The notes: generated by a model not told the origin, from the sequence alone. DNA of 33,967 nucleotides from an uncultured Oscillospiraceae bacterium (GCA_900768135.1 CAAGBT010000047.1:1-33967); one strand, 5' to 3'. Positions 1-7,919 are shown, counted from the stretch's first letter. A program made the numbers and translations.

Positions 1-300
1 CGCGCCGCAGCAGGAGACCCCAGCGCAGGAAAAGAGCGCCGAGGAAGCAAACGGCATTTCCGCGCCGCAGCAGGAGACCCCAGCGCAGGAGAAGAACGCC
101 GAGGAAGCAAACGGCATTTCCGCGCCGCAGCAGGAGACCCCGACGCAGGAAAAGAGCGCCGAGGAAGCAAACGGCATTTCCGCGCCGCAGCAGGAGACCC
201 CGGCGCAGGAAAAGAACGCCGAGGAAGCGAACGGCATTTCCGCGCCGCAGCAGGAGACCCCAGCGCAGGAGAAGAACGCCGAGGAAGCGAACGGCATTTC
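1..300 (+). repeat. Tandem array of five 60-bp units (coding minisatellite)
   Basis: Five direct 60-bp units start at 1, 61, 121, 181 and 241, each beginning CGCGCCGCAGCAGGAGACCC. Copies differ at only a few positions, for example CAGCGCAGGA versus CGACGCAGGA or CGGCGCAGGA, AAGAGC versus AAGAAC, and GCAA versus GCGA. The unit length is a multiple of three, so copy-number change keeps the reading frame. The array continues past the left edge, so the total number is unknown. Confidence 0.97.
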
Positions 301-358
301 CGGCAGCGACAGCGGGATCTCCGGCGGTGAGGAACAGCATATGGGGATGTCGGAATAA
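2..358 (+). CDS. C-terminal end of a repeat-containing protein (5' end outside window)
   Basis: This is the last 118 codons of an open frame that enters from the left edge and stops at TAA 356-358. Residues 1-100 are five consecutive 20-residue units beginning APQQETPAQEK and ending EEANGIS. The units differ only at a few positions (Ser or Asn after EK; one Thr for Ala). A short non-repeated tail ends HMGMSE. The repeat is rich in Glu, Gln, Ala and Pro and has no hydrophobic stretch, so a flexible or extended linker is likely. The stop lies 11 nt before the next start, so it is probably co-transcribed with the VirD4-like ATPase at 370. Function unknown; the globular part, if any, is upstream of the window. 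Confidence 0.8.
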   Translation, partial: APQQETPAQEKSAEEANGISAPQQETPAQEKNAEEANGISAPQQETPTQEKSAEEANGISAPQQETPAQEKNAEEANGISAPQQETPAQEKNAEEANGISGSDSGISGGEEQHMGMSE

Positions 359-369
359 GGAGGGAGCAT

Positions 370-1662
370 ATGAAAAAAATAGAGGTGTTTGACGGCTGCG
401 AGCTGCACACGTCCCCTGTCAGCTATCCTGTCGGTGAGACCAAGTGCAGGCTGCTGGGCAGCGGCGCAAGCGCGGGCAAAAGCGTAGAGCTTGACGAGAA
501 GCTGCTCAGCCGCCATATCATGCTGCTGGGCGGCATCGGCACCGGAAAGACCAATGCGATCAATATGGTTCTCAATCAGCTGATGAAGAACCTGACGGGC
601 AACGATGTTGTGATTATTTTCGACTCCAAGGGCGAGTTCTACCGGGACTTTTACCGCCCCGGCGATGTGGTCATCAGCAACGATGCCCACGCTACAGGCC
701 CCAAGGGCGAGGATTACTGGAACATTTACAACGAGATCGAGCGCGACGGGCATATGGAGGAGAATATCAACGAGATCGCCACCGCCATCTTCCGCAGCAA
801 GATCGAGCATTCCAACCAGCCGTTTTTCCCCAATGCCGGGCGGGACATTTTCTTTGCCGTGCTGAATCATTTCATCCAGAACGGAGATCCGGCGCTGTGC
901 AGCAACGAGCATCTGCGCGCGTTTCTGGACAGCGCGCCTACCGCAACGATCCGCAAGCTGCTGAATATGCGGCCGGAGACGCGCTCGATGGTGAGCTACA
1001 TTTACGACGACAGCTCCGGCCAGACGCAGGGCGTTATTTCGGAAATGCAGCAGGCGATCCGGGAGATATTCGTCGGTAATTTCCGCAAAAAGGGAACGCT
1101 TTCGCTGCGCCAGCTGGTGCGGGCCAAGGGCGGGCGGCGCATCTTCATCGAATACGACCTTGGCATCGGCTCCACGCTTGCGCCGATCTACAGCCTGATG
1201 TTCGACCTTGCCATTAAGGAGGCCCTCTGCCGCAGCAAGAGCGAGGGCAGCGTCTATTTCATCACCGATGAGTTCAGCCTGCTGCCGAATCTCAAGCATA
1301 TCGATGATGCGGTGAACTTCGGACGCAGCCTTGGCATCAAATTCCTCATCGGCTTCCAGAATATCGAGCAGATCGTGGATCTCTACGGCGAGTCCCGCGC
1401 GAACAGCCTGCTTTCCGGCTTCCTGACGCAGATCTTTTTCCGCTGCAGCGATCCCGCCTCCCGCAAGTACATTCAGGATACCTTCGGCGTCAACCGCAAA
1501 AAGGAGATCTATATGGCGTCGGTGCAGGGACGCGGCATTGTCGAGCAGATCCGCGATGCGCACGTTGTGGAAGACTGGGACATTTCCCATCTCGGCCTTG
1601 GCGAGGCGATCATCGGACTGCCCGGCGCAGAGCCGTTCCGTTTCCAGTTTGCCCGCGCCTGA
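370..1662 (+). CDS. VirD4/TraG-like P-loop ATPase (type IV coupling protein-like), soluble
   Basis: 430 residues. Walker A is GGIGTGKTNA near residues 54-63 and is followed by VVIIFDSKGEFYRDF, the usual hydrophobic strand of VirD4/TraG/TrwB coupling ATPases. Walker B is VYFITDEFSLLPNL near 297-310, followed by a conserved region ending FLIGFQNIEQI that matches the TraM-recognition/TraG-D C-terminal fold. Classical coupling proteins have N-terminal membrane helices; none is visible here, and the length is shorter than the roughly 600 residues usual in clostridial conjugative elements. The start is set by AAGGAGGG just upstream of ATG 370. The partner is probably the repeat protein ending at 358. 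No relaxase or type IV secretion gene lies in the window, so a DNA-transfer role is not shown; a stand-alone nucleic-acid or protein pump is equally possible. Confidence 0.8.
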   Translation: MKKIEVFDGCELHTSPVSYPVGETKCRLLGSGASAGKSVELDEKLLSRHIMLLGGIGTGKTNAINMVLNQLMKNLTGNDVVIIFDSKGEFYRDFYRPGDVVISNDAHATGPKGEDYWNIYNEIERDGHMEENINEIATAIFRSKIEHSNQPFFPNAGRDIFFAVLNHFIQNGDPALCSNEHLRAFLDSAPTATIRKLLNMRPETRSMVSYIYDDSSGQTQGVISEMQQAIREIFVGNFRKKGTLSLRQLVRAKGGRRIFIEYDLGIGSTLAPIYSLMFDLAIKEALCRSKSEGSVYFITDEFSLLPNLKHIDDAVNFGRSLGIKFLIGFQNIEQIVDLYGESRANSLLSGFLTQIFFRCSDPASRKYIQDTFGVNRKKEIYMASVQGRGIVEQIRDAHVVEDWDISHLGLGEAIIGLPGAEPFRFQFARA

Positions 1663-1666
1663 ACGC

Positions 1667-1695
1667 TTGCCAAGCGCTTGAATCTGTGATATACT
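1667..1695 (+). promoter_or_regulatory. Promoter of the TetR-MerR operon with palindromic operator
   Basis: -35 TTGCCA (1667-1672), 17-bp spacer, -10 TATACT (1690-1695). The first ten bases of the spacer area carry the perfect palindrome CAAGCGCTTG (1671-1680), well placed for repression, probably by the TetR protein itself. A 7-bp inverted repeat CTCTTTG/CAAAGAG (1694-1700 and 1711-1717) spans the expected transcription start and the SD of the gene. Confidence 0.75.
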
Positions 1696-1729
1696 CTTTG
1701 TCCATAAAAACAAAGAGGAAGGTGTTTTT

Positions 1730-2458
1730 ATGAAGGTCGGACCACAGCCGAGCGGACTGCTGACGCGCCGCAAAATACTCAGCGCATCGGCAAAGGCGTT
1801 TTTGCAGCACGGCTACGCCGGAACATCCAGCAAAATGGTCGCACAGCTTGCCGGTGTGACAAACGGCTCGCCGTTCTACCTGTACGGCAACAAGGAGGGT
1901 GTGCTGCTGGAGCTGGTCAAGCAGGTGTTTAGCTACCAGTTTGAAGCGGTGGAGCAGGCGCTTGGCGCAAACCCGGATCCGGTGCTTCTCTGCGCAGCGG
2001 AAACGGCGCTGCAGCTGCATATTGCGGAAATCTCCGAGCCGCTGCGCGAGCTGTACATTACGGCGTATACGCTGCCCAGCACGGCGCATTATATCAACGA
2101 GCGTATGGCGAAAAAGGTGCAGGATCTGCTGAGCGCCTATTTGATGGAGTGTACGGCGGACGATATCTACGAGAGCGAGCTTGCCTGCTTCGGCGTGATG
2201 CGCAGCTTTATGGCGGCGCCCTGCACGGCCGCGTTCCCGATGGAGCGCAAGGTGCGCCGTTTTCTGAGCTGCTGCTTCCGGATACATGGCATTCCGGAGG
2301 AGGTATACGCGCCGGTGATCGAGCAGGTCATTGCGCGCGATCTGACGCCCCTTGCCCGTATGATCGTTGAAAAGACGGTGCTGCAGACGGAGGAAGACTA
2401 TGAGACCGCGATGGCGGACACCGTTCATGCAAAAAAGGAACGCGGGGCGAATCGGTGA
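1730..2458 (+). CDS. TetR/AcrR family transcriptional regulator
   Basis: 242 residues. Residues about 13-58 form the TetR-type helix-turn-helix: RKILSASAKAFLQHGYAGTS, then VAQLAGVTNGSPFYLYGNKEGVLLELV, where the usual YYHF of the recognition helix end is FYLYG. The rest is the helical ligand/dimerisation domain and gives no ligand clue. SD AGAGGAAGG precedes ATG 1730. Its stop overlaps the start of the MerR gene (GTGA), so the two regulators are translationally coupled. Autoregulation is likely because of the palindrome in its promoter. The targets are not proven; the MATE exporter at 8075 and the hisD-like operon at 3625 are local candidates. Confidence 0.9.
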   Translation: MKVGPQPSGLLTRRKILSASAKAFLQHGYAGTSSKMVAQLAGVTNGSPFYLYGNKEGVLLELVKQVFSYQFEAVEQALGANPDPVLLCAAETALQLHIAEISEPLRELYITAYTLPSTAHYINERMAKKVQDLLSAYLMECTADDIYESELACFGVMRSFMAAPCTAAFPMERKVRRFLSCCFRIHGIPEEVYAPVIEQVIARDLTPLARMIVEKTVLQTEEDYETAMADTVHAKKERGANR

Positions 2459-3318
2459 GGACATACAGCACGAACGAGATCTGTAAGCTTTGCGATGTGA
2501 GCCGCAAGCAGCTGCGCTATTATGAAGAGCGCGGCCTCCTCAGCAGCGTTCCGCGCGACGAGGGGAACAATTACCGCTACTACACCTCCGAACACATTTA
2601 CGAGATCGTGGCGGCGAAGGCGCTGCGGCGCATCGATATGCCCTTGAGCGAAATGAAGGACCTTATTTACGGCAACAACGTTGGGCATATTCAGCTTTCG
2701 CTCCAGCGGCAGATCGATTCCGCACGGGACAACCTGGAAAACAGCCTGCGCCAGTATGAGCAGAGCGTGCGGGTCTATACGCGCCTGGTCGAGGCGCTCT
2801 CGCTTCTCCGGCTGCACAGCGGCGGCGGCGGGGAACTGCCCATCGAAATGGTGGACTGCGCGCGGCGCGACATCGTTTCCCTGTCCTACAGTACCACGTT
2901 CGAGGATGAGTTTTACGATGATGTGGATTACATCCCGCGCATCCAGAGCATCGCGCAGAGCGTTAATGCGGTCTCGGTCGATTCGCTGGTCTACATGACC
3001 TATGACCATTTCGACAGCGACACCCATGTGTTTGACGGGGGCGTACACGGCTTTAAGATCGGCATTCCCGTGGCGGACCGGAAGCGCCCTTGCGCAAACT
3101 ACGATTTTATCCCCGCGTTCCGCGGGGTCTCAACGTTCCATATCGGTTCGCCGAAGGGCAAACGCCTGCACGACTCCTATATCCGGCTGTTCCGCTGGGC
3201 GGAGCAGCGCGGCTGCCGGCTGGAAAGCTGGTCGGTGGAGGACTGGCTCATCAGTCCCATGATCACCAACAACAAGGAGCTGTGGGTCATTCAGATCATT
3301 GTCCCGATCAGAGAATAG
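2455..3318 (+). CDS. MerR family regulator with GyrI-like effector domain
   Basis: 287 residues, GTG start at 2455 overlapping the TetR stop. Residues 1-70 are a MerR winged helix-turn-helix (STNEICKLCDVSRKQLRYYEERGLL, then NYRYYTSEHIYEIVAAKALR). Residues about 75-115 form the dimerisation coiled coil. Residues about 130-287 resemble a GyrI-like/BmrR-type effector pocket, ending HDSYIRLFRWAEQRG...ELWVIQIIVPI. Such regulators bind a small ligand and twist promoters with 19-20 bp spacers. A promoter of exactly that shape lies 170 bp downstream, before the hisD-like gene, and is the best target candidate. A hairpin terminator follows the gene. Confidence 0.9.
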   Translation: MRTYSTNEICKLCDVSRKQLRYYEERGLLSSVPRDEGNNYRYYTSEHIYEIVAAKALRRIDMPLSEMKDLIYGNNVGHIQLSLQRQIDSARDNLENSLRQYEQSVRVYTRLVEALSLLRLHSGGGGELPIEMVDCARRDIVSLSYSTTFEDEFYDDVDYIPRIQSIAQSVNAVSVDSLVYMTYDHFDSDTHVFDGGVHGFKIGIPVADRKRPCANYDFIPAFRGVSTFHIGSPKGKRLHDSYIRLFRWAEQRGCRLESWSVEDWLISPMITNNKELWVIQIIVPIRE

Positions 3319-3324
3319 ACTGCA

Positions 3325-3360
3325 TAAAAAACACTCTCTGCACCGCAGAGGGTGTTTTTT
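3325..3360 (+). terminator. Rho-independent terminator of the TetR-MerR operon
   Basis: AAAAAACACTCTCTG and CAGAGGGTGTTTTTT form a long stem around a 4-5 nt loop, with A- and T-runs on either side, starting 7 nt after the MerR stop. The symmetrical A/T runs would allow function in both directions. Confidence 0.92.
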
Positions 3361-3487
3361 ATTTCACATATGCGGCCCCAAGGGACAGGTTTTCGGGGAA
3401 CACTTTCCTGCGCTATCCATAGAAAGTGCCGGAAGGAAAGGGAAAATGGCGGAAAGGGCTGGGAATTTTTTTGTACATTCTGTCAGG

Positions 3488-3518
3488 TTGACCTGTCCGC
3501 GATGGACAGGCGTAAGCT
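3488..3518 (+). promoter_or_regulatory. MerR-type promoter/operator before the hisD-like operon
   Basis: -35 TTGACC (3488-3493), 19-bp spacer, weak -10 TAAGCT (3513-3518). The spacer is filled by the perfect inverted repeat CCTGTCC-gcgat-GGACAGG (3492-3510). A long spacer centred on a dyad is the hallmark of MerR-activated promoters such as those of BmrR and Mta. A MerR gene lies directly upstream. The -10 matches consensus at only three positions, as expected for an activator-dependent promoter. Confidence 0.65.
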
Positions 3519-3528
3519 GTATACAGCT
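3515..3528 (+). promoter_or_regulatory. 14-bp perfect palindrome overlapping -10/+1 of the hisD-like promoter
   Basis: AGCTGTATACAGCT is its own reverse complement. It covers the -10 region and expected start of the MerR-type promoter, so it could be a repressor site, perhaps for the TetR protein. The remaining sequence up to the SD at about 3612 shows no recognised riboswitch. Confidence 0.5.
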
Positions 3529-3624
3529 CGAAAGACCAGCCCTGTGCGGCAAAAATGCAGAAGCGGCTGGCGGGGGAGCGGCGCTTTGCCCGAAGACCAT
3601 ACACACAAAAAGGGGAGGACATCT

Positions 3625-4893
3625 ATGAAATTCTACAAAGACGCAGCGCGCAAAACCTATGAGCGCGACCAGAAGACGAGCGACCTTGTCCGCGAGATCC
3701 TGGAAAACGTGCAGCGCAACGGCGATGCAGAGCTGCTTGCGCTGACAAAAAAATTTGATGGGATCGATATGGACTCGGTAAAGGTAAGCCGCGAACAGAT
3801 CGCAAACGCTTATACGCAGGTTTCCGCAGAGACGGTTGCCGCGATCAAGGCGGCGGCTGCGCAGATCCGCTACTTTGCGGAAAAACAGCTTGAGACCATT
3901 CGCCCCCTGACCACGGCGACGCCTGTTGCGGGCGTGACGCTGGGCCACCGCCTGATCCCCGTGCAGAACGCCGGCATTTATGTTCCCGCCGGACGCTACC
4001 CGCTGCCCAGCACGGCGCTGATGCTCACCATTCCGGCAAAGGTCGCCGGCGTGGAGAAGGTCGTAGCCTGCAGCCCGGCATTCAAGGGCTTCGGCACGGT
4101 GCATCCGGCCGTCCTTGTTGCAATGGACATCGCCGGCGTGGACGAGATCTACTGCACGGGCGGCGCGCAGGCGATCGCCGCCATGGCGTTCGGCACCGAG
4201 ACTGTGAAGAAGGTCGATCTGATTGCCGGCCCAGGCAACCGCTTTGTCGCTGAGGCGAAGCGCCAGGTCCTCGGCTCCGTCGGCATCGACAGCATTGCCG
4301 GCCCCAGCGAGGTGCTTGTCATTGCCGACGAGATGGCGAATCCCAGGTATACCGCCATCGATCTGCTGGCGCAAAGCGAGCATGATCCCAACGCCCGCGC
4401 AACGCTCATCACCACCTCGGAAAAGCTGGCGGCCGATGTGCTCGCGTGGATCAAGACCTATGCCGGCGAGCTTTCCACCGGCGAGACCGCGCTCAAGTCG
4501 TGGAAGGACAACGGCACCATTATTCTGGTGGATTCCATCGACGAGGCGATCGCCGTTTCCGATGATATTGCCCCCGAGCATCTTGAGGTCCACACGCACA
4601 ACAGCGACGCCGTGGCCGCGCGCCTGCGCAACTTCGGCTCCCTGTTCGTCGGCGAATATACTCCCGTTGCTTTCGGCGACTACTGCTCCGGCACAAATCA
4701 CACGCTGCCCACCATGGGTACGGCAAAGTATTCCAACGGTGCGTGGGTCGGCACCTTCCTAAAAACCTCCTTCACCCAGCACATCTCGCAGGAGGGCTGC
4801 GGCAACCTTGCAAAGACCTGTGTGCAGCTTGCCGGCGAGGAAGGCCTGTTTGCGCATCAGAAGTCTGTTCTCGTCCGTCTGGAGGAGGAATAA
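3625..4893 (+). CDS. Histidinol dehydrogenase-family Zn/NAD dehydrogenase, HpsN-like subgroup
   Basis: 422 residues from ATG 3625, preceded by AGGGGAGGA; the frame is open further upstream but nothing there resembles the family. Zinc and catalytic residues of HisD are all present with the same spacing as in the E. coli enzyme: Gln250, His253, Glu318-His319 (IAPEHLEV), Asp352, His359 and His411. Family enzymes oxidise a primary alcohol to the acid in two NAD-dependent steps. Several segments look unlike biosynthetic HisD and like the HpsN type that oxidises dihydroxypropanesulfonate: LGHRLIPV before YVPAGRYPLPS, GPGNRFVAEAKRQ, and GTAKYSNGAWVGTFLKT in place of the usual C-terminal loop. No other his gene is nearby and a GPH transporter follows after 60 nt. 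A catabolic alcohol substrate therefore seems likelier than histidinol; plain HisD cannot be excluded. Confidence 0.85.
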   Translation: MKFYKDAARKTYERDQKTSDLVREILENVQRNGDAELLALTKKFDGIDMDSVKVSREQIANAYTQVSAETVAAIKAAAAQIRYFAEKQLETIRPLTTATPVAGVTLGHRLIPVQNAGIYVPAGRYPLPSTALMLTIPAKVAGVEKVVACSPAFKGFGTVHPAVLVAMDIAGVDEIYCTGGAQAIAAMAFGTETVKKVDLIAGPGNRFVAEAKRQVLGSVGIDSIAGPSEVLVIADEMANPRYTAIDLLAQSEHDPNARATLITTSEKLAADVLAWIKTYAGELSTGETALKSWKDNGTIILVDSIDEAIAVSDDIAPEHLEVHTHNSDAVAARLRNFGSLFVGEYTPVAFGDYCSGTNHTLPTMGTAKYSNGAWVGTFLKTSFTQHISQEGCGNLAKTCVQLAGEEGLFAHQKSVLVRLEEE

Positions 4894-4953
4894 GGCCTCC
4901 GCGTGCCTCTGCACCGCCCCCCTTGATGCTTAAAAAGAAAAGGAGAGTTTTCC

Positions 4954-6375
4954 ATGCAAGAGAAAAGCGTGAATACCAGGCTTGCGCTCGGCTACGGCGT
5001 TGGCGTTGTCGGCGAGGGCATCGGCTATAATATTTTCTACAGCTTCTTTGTTTACTTTCTGGTCAATATCGCAGGGATCGATTCCGTCATCGCCGGTACG
5101 ATCTCGCTGCTGGCCGTCATCTGGGACGGCATCACCGACCCGATGATCGGCTACTTCTCCGACCATACCCGCAATCCCAAGGGACGCCGCCGTCCGCTGC
5201 TGTTCAAGGGCGCGTTCATCTGGTGCCTTGCCATCATCCTCATGTTCCGCGATGTTCCGCTGGAGGGAACCGCCAAGGTTGTGTACTTTGTTTTCCTGAA
5301 CGTTATTTTCTGGTTCAGCGGCACGATGTGCGTTATTCCGCATTCCTCCCTCGGCGCCGATCTGACCGATGATTACAACGGGCGCAACAAGCTGCGTACC
5401 TTTGCTGCGTTCGGCCTGAACATCGGTATGCTTATCGCCACGGGCGTTACGCTCATGGTGGTCAGCTTCTTCCAGAACCTGACGGACGGTACGGAGAAGA
5501 GCGGCTGGGCCTATACCGCGCTCGTATACGGCCTGATTGTGCTGGCGGCCTATATGATCACCTACTTCTCCACCAGGGGCAAGGAGAAGGCGAACCCCAA
5601 TATCGGCAAGCCGTCCGATGGCAAGTTCTCGCTCGGCAAGGTGCTGAAGGAGTATTTTGAATCCTTCCGCAATTCGCCGTTCCGCAAGCTGCTCATTGCC
5701 ACCGTGATCGTCAACTTCGTGGTGGGCGTGGCATCCTCGCTGAATGTTTATATGTACACGGAGGCCTACGGCTTTTCCGATGCGACCTCCTCGCTCATGT
5801 ATACCATCAACGGTTTCTCCCTGCTGGGCTTTACGGTCGTCACCGGCCTGATCGTCAATAAGCTGGGCAAGAAGGCGACCATGGCAATGGGCCTTGTGAT
5901 CTATGGCGCCGCCTACCTCATCGTGCAGTTCCTGCCGCTCAACTATACCACCGCCGTCCTCAACGCCGTTCTTGTCGGCTGGGGCAGCGCGACCTATTGG
6001 ACGCTGCTCTACTCCATGTGCTATGACTGCGGCATTGTCTCCATGCTCAAAAGCGGCGAAAGCAAGGATGGCCTCTACACCTCTGCAATCGGCTTCTTTA
6101 TGAAGTTCGGCACGGCTATCGGTATGTGGATCGTCGGCTTCGGACTCGACTTTATCCACTACGATCCCGCGCTGGCTGCGCAGACGGCGGAAACGCTCAG
6201 CGGCCTGCGCCTGCTGTTCACGCTGCCCAACGGCATTATCCTTCTCATCGGCGCCGCCGTCATGCTGCGCTACGGCATGGATAAGAAGGCGTATACCGCG
6301 CTGGAAGCCGCCTATGAAAAGAAGCAGAAGGGCGAAGCCTACGACCTTGGCGAGTATGCCGGCATGATCCGCTGA
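4954..6375 (+). CDS. GPH (glycoside-pentoside-hexuronide):cation symporter, MFS superfamily
   Basis: 473 residues with about twelve hydrophobic segments. The signature after TM2, WDGITDPMIGYFSDHTRNPKGRRRP, is the MelB/GPH cation-binding and loop motif. Transporters of this family import sugars or other small polar organics with Na+ or H+. SD AAAAGGAGAG precedes ATG 4954. It follows the HisD-like dehydrogenase by 60 nt with no terminator between, so the pair most likely forms an uptake-plus-oxidation operon. The substrate cannot be read from sequence. A strong terminator follows the gene. Confidence 0.9.
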   Translation: MQEKSVNTRLALGYGVGVVGEGIGYNIFYSFFVYFLVNIAGIDSVIAGTISLLAVIWDGITDPMIGYFSDHTRNPKGRRRPLLFKGAFIWCLAIILMFRDVPLEGTAKVVYFVFLNVIFWFSGTMCVIPHSSLGADLTDDYNGRNKLRTFAAFGLNIGMLIATGVTLMVVSFFQNLTDGTEKSGWAYTALVYGLIVLAAYMITYFSTRGKEKANPNIGKPSDGKFSLGKVLKEYFESFRNSPFRKLLIATVIVNFVVGVASSLNVYMYTEAYGFSDATSSLMYTINGFSLLGFTVVTGLIVNKLGKKATMAMGLVIYGAAYLIVQFLPLNYTTAVLNAVLVGWGSATYWTLLYSMCYDCGIVSMLKSGESKDGLYTSAIGFFMKFGTAIGMWIVGFGLDFIHYDPALAAQTAETLSGLRLLFTLPNGIILLIGAAVMLRYGMDKKAYTALEAAYEKKQKGEAYDLGEYAGMIR

Positions 6376-6421
6376 GACGGCTCGGGCAGAACGCTTTTTC
6401 ATACCTCTCTCGTTCATACAC

Positions 6422-6461
6422 GTCAAAAGCTCCTGAGACAGCTGCCTCAGGAGCTTTTGAC
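6422..6461 (+). terminator. Terminator after the GPH transporter gene
   Basis: Perfect 16-bp inverted repeat GTCAAAAGCTCCTGAG / CTCAGGAGCTTTTGAC with an 8-nt loop (6438-6445). The T-run lies inside the descending arm rather than after it, so termination strength is less certain than for the other hairpins. Confidence 0.8.
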
Positions 6462-6653
6462 ATATGCACGGGATGCCCCGGAGCAGCAGCCTTCCCGGCA
6501 GGACGGCGGTTGCGACACGCTCCTCTGCCGGAAATGTTTGAAGAAAGTTAAGAATTTTCACAGCAGAAATGTAAGGAAGCGGCGGTAAGCTTGATTTGTT
6601 CCCAAAAGAGTAAGAGAAGAAGACGGCCGTCCGGCCGCAGGGGGAGAGGAACC

Positions 6654-7913
6654 ATGCGTACTGTTGAAACCATCAACGCCGTTATCATGGCGCTGTTTTT
6701 TATCTGCTATTCCTATCAGTTTTTCTATGTTGCCGTTTCGCTGCTGCACCGGCGCAGAGAACCCGGCGCGCCGCAGTACCATCGCCTTGCAGTTCTTATC
6801 GCGGCGCGCAACGAAAGCGCGGTCATCGGCGCGCTGCTTGAGAGCATCCGCGCGCAGAACTATCCGGCCGGGCTTGTGGATATCTATGTTGGCGCGGACA
6901 ACTGCACCGACGACACCGCAGCCGTGGCCCGCGCGCATGGCGCGTCTGTTTTTGAGCGCACGGATACCGTACATATCGGCAAGGGGTATGTTCTCAACTA
7001 CCTGCTGCACTGCATCGCCGCTGCGGGCAAACGATACGATGCGTATGTCGTGCTGGACGCAGACAATGTTCTCGACCCTGATTTCCTGCGCGAGATCGAC
7101 CGCGTTTACTCTGACGGATACGAAGTTGTCACCTGCTACCGGAACTCCAAAAATTACGGGGATAACTGGATCTCGGCGGGCTATGCGCTCTGGTTTCTGC
7201 GCGAAGCGCGCTATCTCAACGGCGCGCGCATGGCGCTTGGCAGCAGCTGCGCCGTTTCCGGAACGGGATTCCTCTTCTCCGATGCGGTCCTGCGCGAATG
7301 CGGCGGCTGGAATTTCTTCCTGCTCACGGAGGATATCGAGTTTACCATCCATAACGCCGCGCACGGCGTAAAGATCGGATACGCCGCCAATGCGGTGCTT
7401 TACGATGAGCAGCCCACCGGCTTCTGCCAGTCGTGGCGGCAGCGCCTGCGCTGGTCAAAGGGCTACCTTCAAGTGTTCCGCCGGTACGGCGGCGCGCTGT
7501 TCGCCGGGATCTTCCGCGGCAGCTTTTCCTGCTATGATATGGCGATGAACATTATGCCTGCCGCCGTGCTGACCGGCACGAGCGTGGTTGTGAACGTTGG
7601 CGCGGCGGTGTCGCGCTTTGTCTCGGGCGGCTCGATGGCGGCGCTGGGGATCTCCGTGCTGCAAACGCTTCTGAGCCTTTATCTCACGCTTTTCATCCTC
7701 GGCGCTATCACCACGGCTACAGAATGGAAGAGCATCCACTGCACGGAGCGAAAAAAGCTCCTGTATGCGTTTACCTTTCCGCTCTTCATGCTGACCTATC
7801 TGCCCATCTGCATCGCATCGCTGTTTATGCGCGTGGAGTGGAAGCCCATCCGCCACGAGCGTGCAATGACGCTGGATCAGATCAAGAGTACGGCGCTGCG
7901 CACCCCGCAGTAA
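6654..7913 (+). CDS. Membrane GT2 glycosyltransferase (processive synthase type)
   Basis: 419 residues from ATG 6654 (SD GGGGAGAGGA); an upstream ATG at 6591 in the same frame adds only a basic, unlikely leader. Residues 7-30 are one membrane segment. Then comes a GT-A domain: VLIAARNES (47-55), the metal-binding DADN (135-138), the catalytic TED (225-227) and QRLRW (263-267). At least three hydrophobic segments follow near 298-325, 330-355 and 370-395. DxD, ED and QxxRW together mark enzymes that polymerise and export polysaccharides or glycosylate lipids at the membrane, using nucleotide sugars. It stands alone between two terminators, so the product is unknown. A GGCCGtcCGGCC hairpin (6624-6637 region) sits in its leader. 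Confidence 0.88.
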   Translation: MRTVETINAVIMALFFICYSYQFFYVAVSLLHRRREPGAPQYHRLAVLIAARNESAVIGALLESIRAQNYPAGLVDIYVGADNCTDDTAAVARAHGASVFERTDTVHIGKGYVLNYLLHCIAAAGKRYDAYVVLDADNVLDPDFLREIDRVYSDGYEVVTCYRNSKNYGDNWISAGYALWFLREARYLNGARMALGSSCAVSGTGFLFSDAVLRECGGWNFFLLTEDIEFTIHNAAHGVKIGYAANAVLYDEQPTGFCQSWRQRLRWSKGYLQVFRRYGGALFAGIFRGSFSCYDMAMNIMPAAVLTGTSVVVNVGAAVSRFVSGGSMAALGISVLQTLLSLYLTLFILGAITTATEWKSIHCTERKKLLYAFTFPLFMLTYLPICIASLFMRVEWKPIRHERAMTLDQIKSTALRTPQ

Positions 7914-7919
7914 AAGGGA

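Noticed and set aside
1..300. 60-bp repeats as a CRISPR array
   Set aside because: The units are contiguous without spacers and keep one reading frame ending at a stop codon, so they are a coding minisatellite.
3352..3624. N-terminal extension of the hisD-like protein back to 3352
   Set aside because: The stretch crosses the MerR-type promoter, shows no family similarity, and a good SD precedes ATG 3625.
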